This document shows positions 5,301 to 14,423 of a stretch of DNA of 49,058 nt, one piece after another. Every line of letters begins with the position of its first letter. Positions within the stretch are counted from its first letter, which is position 1. The notes beneath the pieces are model-generated. The model was given only the letters and a program-made list of their open reading frames with translations. It was not told the DNA's origin and searched no databases. The translations under genes were made by a program, and so were the position numbers. Origin of the DNA: a virus; the IMG/VR virus record IMGVR_UViG_3300006845_000023, positions 1 to 49,058 of that record. One strand, 5' to 3'.

Positions 5301-7412
5301 ATGCCTAGATTAAGTCCTAGTGGAAACGTTGCTATGGGTATCGCCGGTCATCAAGGCGTTATCAATGGTGCGTTTATTCCTGATAGTTATGGACCACAAT
5401 GGATGAATAATGATACTGCTGTATTTCAGCAGCCATCAAATTTTGCAATTTCGTTATACGACATTCATACCGGCGTAAGGACTCCTCAAATTATTCGACC
5501 TGCTAATGATTTATCGGCAGGTGGTAATGTCTGGGCACTTTGGGCTGACCATTTTGGATTACAGGCATCTACTGGTTTGTATCTTCCAGATGCAGGACTT
5601 TTAGATGTTGGTCCAGATGGTTCAATAGGATACGTTCCAAATAGGCAACATGGAATAGGTGCTAATGTTCGTGAGCTAGATGGAACAGATTGGGTTCTGG
5701 CATCTGGTAATGTAGTTTACTCGCTACAATTAAAAGGTGCAAGGCGAGCAATCTACAATGACCAGTTCCAACGTATTCAAGTTGTTAATCTTCCTCCTTG
5801 CATTCAAATTGGTTCTGCTTACAGACCTCGCGCTGTTGAAATTAATGGACAGTGGTGGGTCTGTTACTTCTCCACTACAGCAGGAACTATTCTACATCCC
5901 TTTAACTCTACCGTGGGTTATGTCATCATGCCTCCTGGGGCAGATGCATGGCAACACGATGTAGTTCAATTGGGAAGTATTACTAAGATTGTCTGGGCTG
6001 CTCGCGCGGGTGAGGCTCCAGAAGATTATCGTGAAAGACTAATTAATGTTAATGTTGAACCACGAGTAGAACTAGACCCTATTGACCCAATTGTAAATAT
6101 TAATAGACCTCACTATCTAGGATTCTTCACTGGAAAGCCAGGAGTTCTAGGTGGGTGGGATACTAATGATGACCCTCCTGAATTTCAGGATGTTCATGCA
6201 TTACCCGGAAATGGCTATTTGGATGTTCCAACATCTACATTCTTTAATGATAGGGATGAACCTGTTGGGAGTTTCATTCATAGTCAGCCAGGATGGACTG
6301 TTGAGACTATGGAAGAAGCTGCAAGAAATACGCAGTTTATTCCAATTGCATATTGGGATGCACGTAATTGGCCTCGTTGGCCTAATCTTCCCGATAAATC
6401 TTGGCTCTGTATTCAAGCATACTGTGGTCGTAGTGAACCACTGAATGTCTTTGAAGCAGATATTAGAGCCAAACTGCTTGAACTACGTCAAATTAAGCCT
6501 AATCAGAAGATTGCAATAGTAGCACAAGCATATTGGCAAACACCAGTAAATCAACTTACTGATGATTTGTCAGGACTAGTTCCAGTATTCTCTCGACTAG
6601 TTGCAGAATTTCCAAATGTTATTGCAACCATTCCTTTCAATGGAAATGGTCGCTTTAATGGAATGCAACATCATCCAGAAATTCGTCCTCTTTGGGAACA
6701 GTTTGCTGCTGGTATTACAGGAGAACCTACTGTGGCTAATCCTCAGCTTCCTGGCGATGTCTGTGCAGCAGTTATTCGTGAACGTCAGAAGTATGGGACG
6801 ATTCCAACACGTCCCGAACTTGCTCAGATTCTCAACGATGCTGCATGGTCAATAGACCAAGGTGCTGATTGGGGAGTGTCACGTAAGGACCAAGGTTTCA
6901 ATGTTTCTAGTCCTGATAGACCGGGATTGGGAAACATTGCCAGTGACATTTTACATCGCAAGTCAGATAACATGATTTGGGATGTATTGACTGCTGCTGG
7001 TGAAGTAGCTACTCCTAACTGTGGTGAAGCACTAGGTGAGATGACAGACCCTAATCGTCCGTGGGTTGCACCTATCCAGCCTCCTGATGTGCCCGACCCA
7101 GAACCAGTAGGAGTCGTAATCTATCATGCTGACCCCATTTTCAGGCGGTCAGACCCATTCGGTGGACTAATCAAATATGAGATTGGGAGTGCGCGTCCTA
7201 TTACCAGAGCAGAATACTATTGCGAAGGTAATGGTGAACCTCCCATTGTCATTGAATTTCCAGTAACTCCTGGTTTCGATGGACGATATATTCGTCAAAT
7301 CGGAGTTAAGTTTACTGTCAATGGTGTTTGGACGTTGAAAATCAAGGGATTCAACGACCAAGGTCAGGTTGGGGAATCTGACGGTAATACTAGAATAGAA
7401 GTTACTTTCTAA
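5301..7412 (+). CDS. virion protein with TIM-barrel-like (glycosidase-like) domain, 703 aa
   Basis: Residues 1-245 are beta-rich and repetitive with many Trp and Gly, like a propeller or fibre shaft. Residues ~265-475 read like a TIM-barrel hydrolase: PIAYWDARNWPRW, WLCIQAYCGRSE, KIAIVAQAYWQT and VIATIPFNGNG lie at plausible strand ends. Residues ~605-703 look like an Ig-like domain. It could be a receptor-binding or glycan-degrading tail protein. Its location directly after the terminase and before the portal is unusual, since the fibres are encoded at 18991-23346. No exact family was recognised, so enzyme activity is unproven. Confidence 0.55.
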   Translation: MPRLSPSGNVAMGIAGHQGVINGAFIPDSYGPQWMNNDTAVFQQPSNFAISLYDIHTGVRTPQIIRPANDLSAGGNVWALWADHFGLQASTGLYLPDAGLLDVGPDGSIGYVPNRQHGIGANVRELDGTDWVLASGNVVYSLQLKGARRAIYNDQFQRIQVVNLPPCIQIGSAYRPRAVEINGQWWVCYFSTTAGTILHPFNSTVGYVIMPPGADAWQHDVVQLGSITKIVWAARAGEAPEDYRERLINVNVEPRVELDPIDPIVNINRPHYLGFFTGKPGVLGGWDTNDDPPEFQDVHALPGNGYLDVPTSTFFNDRDEPVGSFIHSQPGWTVETMEEAARNTQFIPIAYWDARNWPRWPNLPDKSWLCIQAYCGRSEPLNVFEADIRAKLLELRQIKPNQKIAIVAQAYWQTPVNQLTDDLSGLVPVFSRLVAEFPNVIATIPFNGNGRFNGMQHHPEIRPLWEQFAAGITGEPTVANPQLPGDVCAAVIRERQKYGTIPTRPELAQILNDAAWSIDQGADWGVSRKDQGFNVSSPDRPGLGNIASDILHRKSDNMIWDVLTAAGEVATPNCGEALGEMTDPNRPWVAPIQPPDVPDPEPVGVVIYHADPIFRRSDPFGGLIKYEIGSARPITRAEYYCEGNGEPPIVIEFPVTPGFDGRYIRQIGVKFTVNGVWTLKIKGFNDQGQVGESDGNTRIEVTF

Positions 7413-7423
7413 CTGGAGTTCAA

Positions 7424-7840
7424 ATGTTCGCATGGCTAAGAGAACTACTTGAAATACGTTATGAAAATAATTTGAGAAAGTTGAGACTCAAGGAAGAAAT
7501 GCAAGACAGAAATAAGTTCTGTTCTTCCTGTGAAGTGCTCAAAATCGAACTAGAAAATTCCCATCGTGAAAGAAGGGAATTAATGGGAAGGATTCTTAAT
7601 CCTATTAAAGAGTCTGAACGTGATGTGGCTCCTGAACCACTGAAATTGCCATCGATAAGACGGCATATTCCGTGGACGATAAAGCAACAAGCTCTTGAAC
7701 AGGAAGATAGGGCTAAAGCGGTAGCAATGCGTAATGCAGCTAAGCCTGATGCTGTTTCTGTTGAAGATTTAGAGAAGGAATTAGACCTCGCTACTCAAAC
7801 GAGGGAGAATCAAAGTGGCACGCCAGGAAACAACGGGTGA
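7424..7840 (+). CDS. hypothetical coiled-coil protein, 138 aa
   Basis: Residues 1-65 are strongly charged and heptad-like (LRELLEIRYENNLRKLRLKEEMQDR), suggesting a coiled coil, with a CSSC pair near residue 35. A Pro-containing middle (PLKLPSIRRHIPW) and an acidic/polar tail follow. A TGGAG site lies before the ATG. The last 26 nt overlap the next gene. It sits between the glycosidase-like gene and the portal. Function unknown. Confidence 0.7.
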   Translation: MFAWLRELLEIRYENNLRKLRLKEEMQDRNKFCSSCEVLKIELENSHRERRELMGRILNPIKESERDVAPEPLKLPSIRRHIPWTIKQQALEQEDRAKAVAMRNAAKPDAVSVEDLEKELDLATQTRENQSGTPGNNG

Positions 7841-8069
7841 ATCTGTAAATCGTCTAGGTAGATTCGCAGGTGCTACTAAGGACGAAACTAAAAAGAAACA
7901 ACCAGACATGGTTGGTAGAATACAGCAATTTGCTAGGGATGAGCAGGCGCGAAAAAAGAAAGAGGAAGAAGAAAAGAAGAAGAAAGCTGCGGCTCCTGTG
8001 AATACTGCTCCACAGGAAGGTTTCTTGACTAGAATGTATAAGAAATACGTAACTGGCGAAACAAAGTAA
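7815..8069 (+). CDS. hypothetical basic protein, 84 aa
   Basis: The start is a GTG preceded by an AGGGAG site. The centre (residues ~47-60) is a run of Lys and Glu (ARKKKEEEEKKKKAAAP), probably a single charged helix, flanked by short conserved-looking ends (QEGFLTRMYKKYVTG). It overlaps the preceding gene by 26 nt and the following gene by 1 nt (TAATG). A role in head assembly is possible from context, but nothing specific can be said. Confidence 0.65.
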   Translation: MARQETTGESVNRLGRFAGATKDETKKKQPDMVGRIQQFARDEQARKKKEEEEKKKKAAAPVNTAPQEGFLTRMYKKYVTGETK

Positions 8070-8236
8070 TGCCCCTCTCGAAATACTTCAAAGGACATGG
8101 CGAAGAAGTTATGTCCAATATGAAAAAGCAGTATGGTGCAAAGAAAGCTAAGCAAGTTTTCTATGCTACTGCTAATAAACGAGGTGTAGATACCGGGCCA
8201 TCTAAAAAGGTGAAGGACAAGCATCATGCCAGTTAA
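8069..8236 (+). CDS. small conserved phage protein, 55 aa
   Basis: This is a short gene outside usual length cut-offs. The core KYFKGHGEEVMSNMKKQY followed by AKQVFYATANKRG is a pattern I have seen in many phage genomes next to portal genes, where it is annotated only as a small hypothetical protein. It starts on the TAATG overlap with the previous stop, and its end overlaps the next start by 11 nt. The compact overlaps and protein-like sequence support it. Function unknown; the mix of Lys, Gly and aromatic residues suggests nucleic-acid or capsid binding. Confidence 0.75.
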   Translation: MPLSKYFKGHGEEVMSNMKKQYGAKKAKQVFYATANKRGVDTGPSKKVKDKHHAS

Positions 8237-8735
8237 TACAGGTCCGAGTTTTATGTCTCGTTTGGGACAGGCAGCACCCGGAGCATTAAATGCTGCTGCA
8301 CAACAATTCGGGAATCCTTCTATGGCTGGTGGCGTAAAAGCATCAGCCGGACTACTTGGTAGGCAAAAACAGCCTATGAGAAGGCAATTACCTAGTGGTC
8401 CTCGCGTAACTGGCGGTATTCCTGCCGGACAAATGCCGGGACAACGTATACAAGCTCCGGGACTACAAGTATCACCCGAAATGGGTGGTATGAAACCTGA
8501 ACTAAATGCTCAAATGCCAATGGTGAATACTGGTCCTTCCCCTGAACTATTTGCGAAGCCTTATGCAAACATATTTGGTGGAACTTCCGGATATGGTCCT
8601 AGTGGGAACACCGGAGTCGCTGGTGGACTTTTTAACAGACCACCCGGATATGAACGTCCTAATATGGGTGCTCCAGGCACTGATATTGGAGGAATGTTTT
8701 CAACTTACAACCGGATGCCTCAGGTCCGATACTAG
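8226..8735 (+). CDS. Gly/Pro/Met-rich hypothetical protein, 169 aa
   Basis: The protein is low-complexity and probably disordered: PGQ, MGG, GPS and NTGP tracts, many Met and Gln, few charged residues. The repeated phrase VNTGPS occurs near residues 2-7 and 101-106. It lies just before the portal. Such proteins next to portals are often minor virion or scaffolding accessories. A real gene is supported by the consistent operon spacing (6 nt to the portal) and by frame overlap with the 55-aa gene. Function unknown. Confidence 0.65.
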   Translation: MPVNTGPSFMSRLGQAAPGALNAAAQQFGNPSMAGGVKASAGLLGRQKQPMRRQLPSGPRVTGGIPAGQMPGQRIQAPGLQVSPEMGGMKPELNAQMPMVNTGPSPELFAKPYANIFGGTSGYGPSGNTGVAGGLFNRPPGYERPNMGAPGTDIGGMFSTYNRMPQVRY

Positions 8736-8741
8736 GGAATC

Positions 8742-11132
8742 ATGAAAACTGAAATTCCAGAGGATGTGCAAAGACTCCTAAAAGAAGTGGTTGACCACTT
8801 CGATAAGGAGGATACTGCTATCCGTGAGCGCCAACTCAGAACCTGGCGTCGTCTGAAACTCATGTGGGAAGGGTTTCAACGTGCATGGTATTCAGAAGTG
8901 GCTCACGACTGGAGAATTTGGGACTTCGATAGCGAAGGTTCTGATACTGACCAATCTTATTATGATAAGCCAATTAATGTGTTCCGAGCTTATCTGGAAT
9001 CCATTATTGCGGCTCTTAGCGTTACTGTTCCTCCTGTTAAATGTTACCCTGACGACGCTGATAATAATCTTGACCTCTCTACGGCCAAAGCCGGAGACAA
9101 GATTGCACAACTTATTTATCGTCATAATAACGTGCCTCTACTGTGGGTTCATGCTCTATTTATCTATTGCACTGAGGGAATGGTAGCTTGCTACTCATAT
9201 CCTAAGGCAGATGATAAATACGGAACCTACGAGGAAAAGAAATACACGACTGAAGAAGAAGGTCATCAGTATACCACATGTCCAAATTGTGGTTTCCTCA
9301 TTGATGACCAGATGATGGACCCTGCTATACTAGCTCAGACTAATCCTGAGATGGCTATGCAGCTAGACACCTTAGAGCAGAAGGCTAATCAGGCTAAAGA
9401 TGAATATATGCCTGATGACACCGATGTTCCAGTTCAGGATGCAGTTCAGAATGCGGAAGCTGAACTTTGTCCGAACTGTCTACAGCTTATCGCTCCTGAA
9501 CTATCTCAGGAAACTCTCATTGTAGAAAAACTCGTAGGTATCACCAATAAGCCAAAGTCACGTATGTGTCTTGAGGCGTATGGGGGACTCTACGTAAAAG
9601 TTCCAAACTACGCCAAGAGACAAGAAGATTGTCCCTACCTAATTTATGAATACGAAACCCACTTCTCTCTCGCCATACAGCGTTATGCCAAACTGCATGG
9701 TAAACTTAATCCTCAAAAAGTCAAAGCCTCAGCAGGCTCAGTCCGTGACCCATATGCGGAATGGGCTAGACTCAATCCACAATATCAGGGTGAATATCCC
9801 CAGAATGTTGTAACTATTCGGAATGCGTGGCTTAGACCCGCTGCATTCAATGTTCTTCAGGAAGAAGAAGCGGAAAAACTAAAGAAACTATATCCAAATG
9901 GTTGTAAAGCAGTTTTTGTAAATGATTGCTTTGCGGATGCTGAAAATGAGAGTCTTGATGACTGTTGGACGCTTACTCATAATCCTCTTTCTGATTACAT
10001 TCACTCTGACCCTATTGGGCTTTTGCTCGTTTCCATTCAGGAAATAACTAATGACCTCATTAGTCTCATCTTGCAAACTATTGAGCATGGTATTGGACAA
10101 ACATTTGCTGACCCAGGTGTTCTTAATTTCAACGCCTATAGGCAAATGGAATCAACTCCAGGTGGCATTTACGAGGCCACACCAAAATCAGGAAAGAGTG
10201 TGGGAGATGCATTCCACGAAGTCAAAACGGCAACTCTTTCTGCCGAAGTAATGCCGTTTGCACAAAACATACAGAGTCTTGCACAATTAGTCTCTGGAGC
10301 TTTACCATCGCTATTTGGAGGTGCTTTAGAAGGCAGTGAGACAGCTTCTCAATACTCAATGAGCCGTGCTCAAGCCTTACAGCGCCTCCAAAATACTTGG
10401 AAGATATTTACTACTTGGTGGAAAGAAATCTTTGGCAAAACGATTCCCATGTTCATCAAGGAAACACGTTATGATGAACGTGACGTTCAACGTGACAAAG
10501 ATGGGAATTTCATCAATGTATTCATTCGCAAGGCCGAGTTGGAAGGAAAACTTGGCAAAGTGGAACTTGAAGCGAATGAGAACCTACCGATTACGTGGTC
10601 ACAACAGAAGGACGTAGTAATGCAGCTTTTACAGGCTGCAAATCCACAAATTCTTGCAATTCTGGCTGCTCCAGAAAATCTGCCAATTATTCGTGATGCA
10701 ATTGGTCTGTCTGATTTCATCGTTCCTGGCGAAAAGGATAGAAACAAGCAATACGATGAAATTAAGCTCTTGTTGAATTCTGAACCCATCATCATGCCAC
10801 CAGACCCGAATATGGTAATGATGGGACAACCAGCAATGCCACAAGAATTTCCGTCTATTGAAGTTGAACCTGACTTCGATGACCATCAGATTCAATTTGA
10901 TATCTGTCGTGAATGGATAATTGGTGAGGCTGGTAGACAAGCCAAAGTAGAAAACGAAGCTGGTTACAAGAACGTCCTGCTACATGCCAAGATGCATTTA
11001 CAATTTGTGCAAATGGCTGCTATGCAGGAACAACAACAGCAAGAAGAATCAGGTGAAGAAGGTTCTGAAGTAACTGAACAGGACCAAGAAGCACCAATAA
11101 TGGGAGAAGAAAATGTCGCTACTGTTCAGTAA
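8742..11132 (+). CDS. portal protein with zinc-ribbon insertion, 796 aa
   Basis: This is the dodecameric ring at the head vertex through which DNA enters and leaves. The length is close to P22-type portals. The N-terminus (residues 1-100: RQLRTWRRLKLMWEGFQRAWY, DKPINVFRAYLESIIAAL) and the central clip/stem region (SDPIGLLLVSIQEITNDLISLILQTIEHGIGQ) are typical. The segment GSETASQYSMSRAQALQRLQNTWKIFTTWW is also typical. Unusually, CPNC motifs at residues 180-183 and 243-246 bracket a ~60-residue insertion that looks like a zinc ribbon. The Gln/Glu-rich C-terminus overlaps the scaffold gene by 20 nt. Confidence 0.9.
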   Translation: MKTEIPEDVQRLLKEVVDHFDKEDTAIRERQLRTWRRLKLMWEGFQRAWYSEVAHDWRIWDFDSEGSDTDQSYYDKPINVFRAYLESIIAALSVTVPPVKCYPDDADNNLDLSTAKAGDKIAQLIYRHNNVPLLWVHALFIYCTEGMVACYSYPKADDKYGTYEEKKYTTEEEGHQYTTCPNCGFLIDDQMMDPAILAQTNPEMAMQLDTLEQKANQAKDEYMPDDTDVPVQDAVQNAEAELCPNCLQLIAPELSQETLIVEKLVGITNKPKSRMCLEAYGGLYVKVPNYAKRQEDCPYLIYEYETHFSLAIQRYAKLHGKLNPQKVKASAGSVRDPYAEWARLNPQYQGEYPQNVVTIRNAWLRPAAFNVLQEEEAEKLKKLYPNGCKAVFVNDCFADAENESLDDCWTLTHNPLSDYIHSDPIGLLLVSIQEITNDLISLILQTIEHGIGQTFADPGVLNFNAYRQMESTPGGIYEATPKSGKSVGDAFHEVKTATLSAEVMPFAQNIQSLAQLVSGALPSLFGGALEGSETASQYSMSRAQALQRLQNTWKIFTTWWKEIFGKTIPMFIKETRYDERDVQRDKDGNFINVFIRKAELEGKLGKVELEANENLPITWSQQKDVVMQLLQAANPQILAILAAPENLPIIRDAIGLSDFIVPGEKDRNKQYDEIKLLLNSEPIIMPPDPNMVMMGQPAMPQEFPSIEVEPDFDDHQIQFDICREWIIGEAGRQAKVENEAGYKNVLLHAKMHLQFVQMAAMQEQQQQEESGEEGSEVTEQDQEAPIMGEENVATVQ

Positions 11133-12441
11133 GATTCCTCAATTCTTTTCGCCTGACCCTGTTGGTGGTCCTCCTGCTCCTACTGGGGGAAAATCACTTG
11201 AAAGTCGTAGCATGGGGAAAGAAGATGCTATTGACTTTTTAAGTCAAGATGATGATGAAACTCCAGAAACTCTTGATATCGGTAAGCCACCGGCAAAGGG
11301 TGGAAAAAGCAAAGAAGAAACTTCTCCAGAGGGAGAAGAATCGCCTGAAGGGGAAGAAGAAGAACCAGAAGGTGAGGAAGAACCTGACGAATTAGCAGAA
11401 ATCGAAGCGGAATTAGAAGGTCCACCAGAAGAAAAACTGGAACTTGTAACTCCGGTTCGACGAAAAGAAATTCTGAGCAAGTATCCAAACTTGTTCAAGG
11501 ATTTTCCTCAATTAGAAAATTCCTATTACCGTGATCAACAGTTCACGGAAATGTTTGGCACCGTAAAGGATGCCCAAGTAGTTGCTGAAAAAGCTGAAAC
11601 TCTCGATAAATTCGAGGGTGAAATTATGGGTGGCTCTATCGTCAATGTTCTGAAGGCTGTCAAGGAAGAAAATCCTGATAGTTTTCTGAAGATTGTTGAT
11701 GGATACATGAATACTCTCGCTTCCGTTGATGAGCGAGCCTATGGTCATATTCTTGGAAATATTGGCCGATACACTATTAAAGCAATGGTGAAGGAATCTC
11801 GCGCATCGAATAATAAGGCGCTGGAAAGTGCCGCGCAGATTCTTAACCAATTTCTTTTCGGTAGTAGTGAATTCACTCAGCCATTCAATCTAGCTCGTGA
11901 GAATCCACAAGAAGCACAGCAGAATACACAACAAGCGGAGAGAGAACAAGCATTCATCCGTCAGCAATTTGAAGTTGCTCACAATAATGTTAATACCCGC
12001 GTTAATAATGTTATTCGTAACACTATCGAATCGCATATCGACCCTAAAGGGTCTATGCAGGAATACGTTAAGAAGAACGCTGTAAAAGATGCTGTCGAAA
12101 CCCTTGCTAATCTGATGGAGAAAGATACCAGATTCAAGGGTTTGGCCGATAAACTCTGGGAAACTGTTTTCAAGGAAAACTTCTCAGATGCGTCTCAGGA
12201 ACGGGTAAGGCGTGCCTTTCTTAGCAGAGCAAAAACACTGTTGCCTTCAGTCATTAAAAAGGCCCGAAATGATGCTTTGCGAGGAACGGGACATCGTGTA
12301 AGGGAGATGGAAGAAGAAAGAGAGACCCCAAGGGGTCCAGTTCCGTCAGGTAAGCCGAGAGCCACAAGTCCCGGCAAGATAAAGAACGCGAAGGACATTC
12401 CTGCGGGAATGAGCACATTGGATTTTCTTAACTCCGAATAA
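11113..12441 (+). CDS. scaffolding protein, 442 aa
   Basis: This protein probably guides coat assembly and then leaves the prohead. It has a very acidic N-terminal third (Glu/Asp/Pro/Gly tracts, residues ~60-115), a long helical middle with Gln-rich segments (QEAQQNTQQAEREQAF, ~270-285) and a basic C-terminal end (residues ~385-430) that could bind the coat, as in P22 gp8. It sits between portal and coat, the usual scaffold position, and overlaps the portal by 20 nt. The call is from composition, length and position. Confidence 0.8.
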   Translation: MSLLFSKIPQFFSPDPVGGPPAPTGGKSLESRSMGKEDAIDFLSQDDDETPETLDIGKPPAKGGKSKEETSPEGEESPEGEEEEPEGEEEPDELAEIEAELEGPPEEKLELVTPVRRKEILSKYPNLFKDFPQLENSYYRDQQFTEMFGTVKDAQVVAEKAETLDKFEGEIMGGSIVNVLKAVKEENPDSFLKIVDGYMNTLASVDERAYGHILGNIGRYTIKAMVKESRASNNKALESAAQILNQFLFGSSEFTQPFNLARENPQEAQQNTQQAEREQAFIRQQFEVAHNNVNTRVNNVIRNTIESHIDPKGSMQEYVKKNAVKDAVETLANLMEKDTRFKGLADKLWETVFKENFSDASQERVRRAFLSRAKTLLPSVIKKARNDALRGTGHRVREMEEERETPRGPVPSGKPRATSPGKIKNAKDIPAGMSTLDFLNSE

Positions 12442-12460
12442 CTTCCAAGGTAGGGATTAG

Positions 12461-12820
12461 ATGGCTGTAACCGCAGTAAGAACTATTGCTATCACCTTCA
12501 GTGGTGATATACAAGCCACTAATTCTCTGCCCGCAGCGCCAAATGGTGTTGCACCTGGTAGTATAACGATTCATTCGTTAGCTGCCGGTGATAATACTAT
12601 TACGTTGCCCGGTGGTGGAAGCACCCCACAAGGAGCCACGATTATTCCTCCTTCCGGTAATACTCAAGCACTAACTCTCAAGGGTGTGGGTGGCGATACT
12701 GGGATTAGAATTCACAAAACTGACCCCACTGTTGTTACCTTTGACTCTACTGCATTACCGGCAAACATCGTCATAAATGCTGCGGGTATCGTAACTGGTA
12801 TGCGCATCATTTGGACATAG
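12461..12820 (+). CDS. putative head decoration protein, 119 aa
   Basis: It is entirely beta-rich and uncharged, with Thr/Ile/Gly/Pro alternation (GSITIHSLAAGDNTITLPGGG, GIRIHKTDPTVVTF). The small size and the location immediately upstream of the coat gene fit a capsid-decoration or cement protein, and several similar small proteins follow the coat. No enzymatic motif or membrane segment is present. An alternative is a minor structural protein of unknown position. Confidence 0.6.
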   Translation: MAVTAVRTIAITFSGDIQATNSLPAAPNGVAPGSITIHSLAAGDNTITLPGGGSTPQGATIIPPSGNTQALTLKGVGGDTGIRIHKTDPTVVTFDSTALPANIVINAAGIVTGMRIIWT

Positions 12821-12829
12821 GAGTTACCT

Positions 12830-14080
12830 GTGGCTGTTGTAGAATCCCAGGTAGCCGCACTAGAACTCGAAAGAGTAATTCCAAAGATTCGTGTTCTGTT
12901 CGAGCGCGATGATAAATTCTACGCCAACATCAAGAAGCGTGACGTAGAAAAAATCAGCAATCGTCAGATGCGAGTTCCGTTGGAATTGCGTCCTGGTGGA
13001 AGCTTTCAGTATTTCAATGCTGATGGCGGAGATTTGGGACGCGGTGGCGGACCTACCTTCGACAAAGCTGTTGTTACTAGTGTATTCGTAAGCGAGAACA
13101 TCGAATACACGAAGCTCACTCAGTGGTCTACTGATGATGAGCGAAAGGCAATTACTAATGGTGTCCGTCGTCTTACGGCTACCGCACTTGATGAACTGCG
13201 TAGGCAGTTGGATTCTCAGATGATGCAGCCCGGTAACGGTGTTATCGGAACTGTCACCACTGATACCCCTGCTGGCGGTTCCAACGTTATTACGCTGACT
13301 ACTGATGGATTTGGTGCGAGGTTGATGCGATTTGGACAGACCGTCCAAGTATTCGACGCAACGCTTGCAACTCTCCGTGGTAGCGGTGTTATTACTCAGT
13401 GGGACGTCGAAAACAAGACGATTTCCATCACTCCACAGATTGCAGGTGTTATCGCTACTGACTTGATTGTCACTAACGGTATCTCTGCACCTACTTCTCT
13501 CCCGGCGTTGTATGGTGTGCCTTATCATCACAGCAATGCCTCAACTGGGACTTGGTTGGGTTTCTCGCGTGCGGCCACGCCTGAAATTCGAGCCAATCGA
13601 GTCAATGCTAACTCAAATCCACTCTCATTGCCTTTCCCACGATTGGCGATGAATAAGATTGGCAACCGTGTTGGAATTGACAACACTTTCAAGCCCAAGG
13701 CTTGGATGCATCCTTGTCAGGAACAGGCTTACGAGGAAATCGGACAGCTTGTTTCCATTATCCAGAAGGTTGCCAAAGATGAGAAGTTGAACATGTATTT
13801 CGGTGGCGACAAGCAGATGGCTGGCGCCGACGTTACTTGTTCCTTCAATTGGAACCAGACTCGTATTGACTTTGTAGTAGATGAAGTTTGGGGTCGTGGA
13901 GAAATCCTCCCCATCGGATTCTATACTACTGATGGGCGTAGAATCTTCGAGATTCGCGGACCCTCAGGTGGTGTCATGACTGCTGACATCTTCTATATGG
14001 TCAACGGTATGCAGACGTTCGTCTCGAACCCTGCTGCTTGTGCCTATATCGATGTGTTGGCTGTCCCGGCTGGTTACTAA
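12830..14080 (+). CDS. major capsid (coat) protein, 416 aa
   Basis: This is the coat protein of the head. The start is a GTG with an AGGAG site 8 nt upstream. The length fits P22-like coats (~430 aa). The N-arm (ERVIPKIRVLFERDDKFYANIKKRD, residues ~14-38) is followed by a Gly-rich loop (RPGGSFQYFNADGGDLGRGGGP). The terminal beta region (WGRGEILPIGFYTTDGRRIFEIRGPSGG) is typical of phage coats. It follows scaffold and decoration genes. The motif FERDD-x-FY (24-31) and RVPL (48-51) recur in the leftward gene at 38697-39068. Confidence 0.9.
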   Translation: MAVVESQVAALELERVIPKIRVLFERDDKFYANIKKRDVEKISNRQMRVPLELRPGGSFQYFNADGGDLGRGGGPTFDKAVVTSVFVSENIEYTKLTQWSTDDERKAITNGVRRLTATALDELRRQLDSQMMQPGNGVIGTVTTDTPAGGSNVITLTTDGFGARLMRFGQTVQVFDATLATLRGSGVITQWDVENKTISITPQIAGVIATDLIVTNGISAPTSLPALYGVPYHHSNASTGTWLGFSRAATPEIRANRVNANSNPLSLPFPRLAMNKIGNRVGIDNTFKPKAWMHPCQEQAYEEIGQLVSIIQKVAKDEKLNMYFGGDKQMAGADVTCSFNWNQTRIDFVVDEVWGRGEILPIGFYTTDGRRIFEIRGPSGGVMTADIFYMVNGMQTFVSNPAACAYIDVLAVPAGY

Positions 14081-14112
14081 CATTAACTATTAGTAATCAA
14101 AAGGAGATACAC

Positions 14113-14421
14113 ATGCCAGCACCCGAACTTGATTTTCAAAACTGGGTTTCTCTCCAGAGTCCTCTGGCACAGAAACCCGTTACTATTGCATCAGCCGCAA
14201 CTATTGCTCCTGTGGGATTTCTCACTATTCTCACTGGTAATACTGCGGTTGTCAACATTACTCCTGTTCTTACTGGATTGCATATGATTGCAATTCAGTT
14301 CGCGGGAGTTGCAGGCGTAACAGCAGCGGGAAATATTCTGACAGCTAAAGCCTCCGTCGCTGGAGAAATCATGCTGTTAGTTTATAACCCGAATATTGCC
14401 AAATACGTGCCAGTAGGTTAA
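14113..14421 (+). CDS. small beta-rich virion protein, 102 aa
   Basis: The best start is the ATG at 14113, with a strong AAAAGGAGA site 6 nt upstream; the frame is open further upstream into the end of the coat gene. The sequence (PVTIASAATIAPVGFLTILTGNTAVVNITPVLTG) is beta-rich and resembles the 99-aa protein at 14661 (SVASAATIQIKSDLTRITGT), so the two are probably related. They may be capsid decoration or vertex proteins. Function is inferred from size and position only. Confidence 0.75.
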   Translation: MPAPELDFQNWVSLQSPLAQKPVTIASAATIAPVGFLTILTGNTAVVNITPVLTGLHMIAIQFAGVAGVTAAGNILTAKASVAGEIMLLVYNPNIAKYVPVG

Positions 14422-14423
14422 TC

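Noticed and set aside
12860-13531. Leftward open frame of 223 codons opposite the coat gene
   Set aside because: It is a shadow of the coat reading frame, without ribosome site or operon context.
14038-14112. N-terminal extension of the 14113 gene into the coat gene
   Set aside because: The ATG at 14113 has an ideal AAAAGGAGA site, and the upstream part has a Cys-rich, non-family look from overlapping the coat frame.
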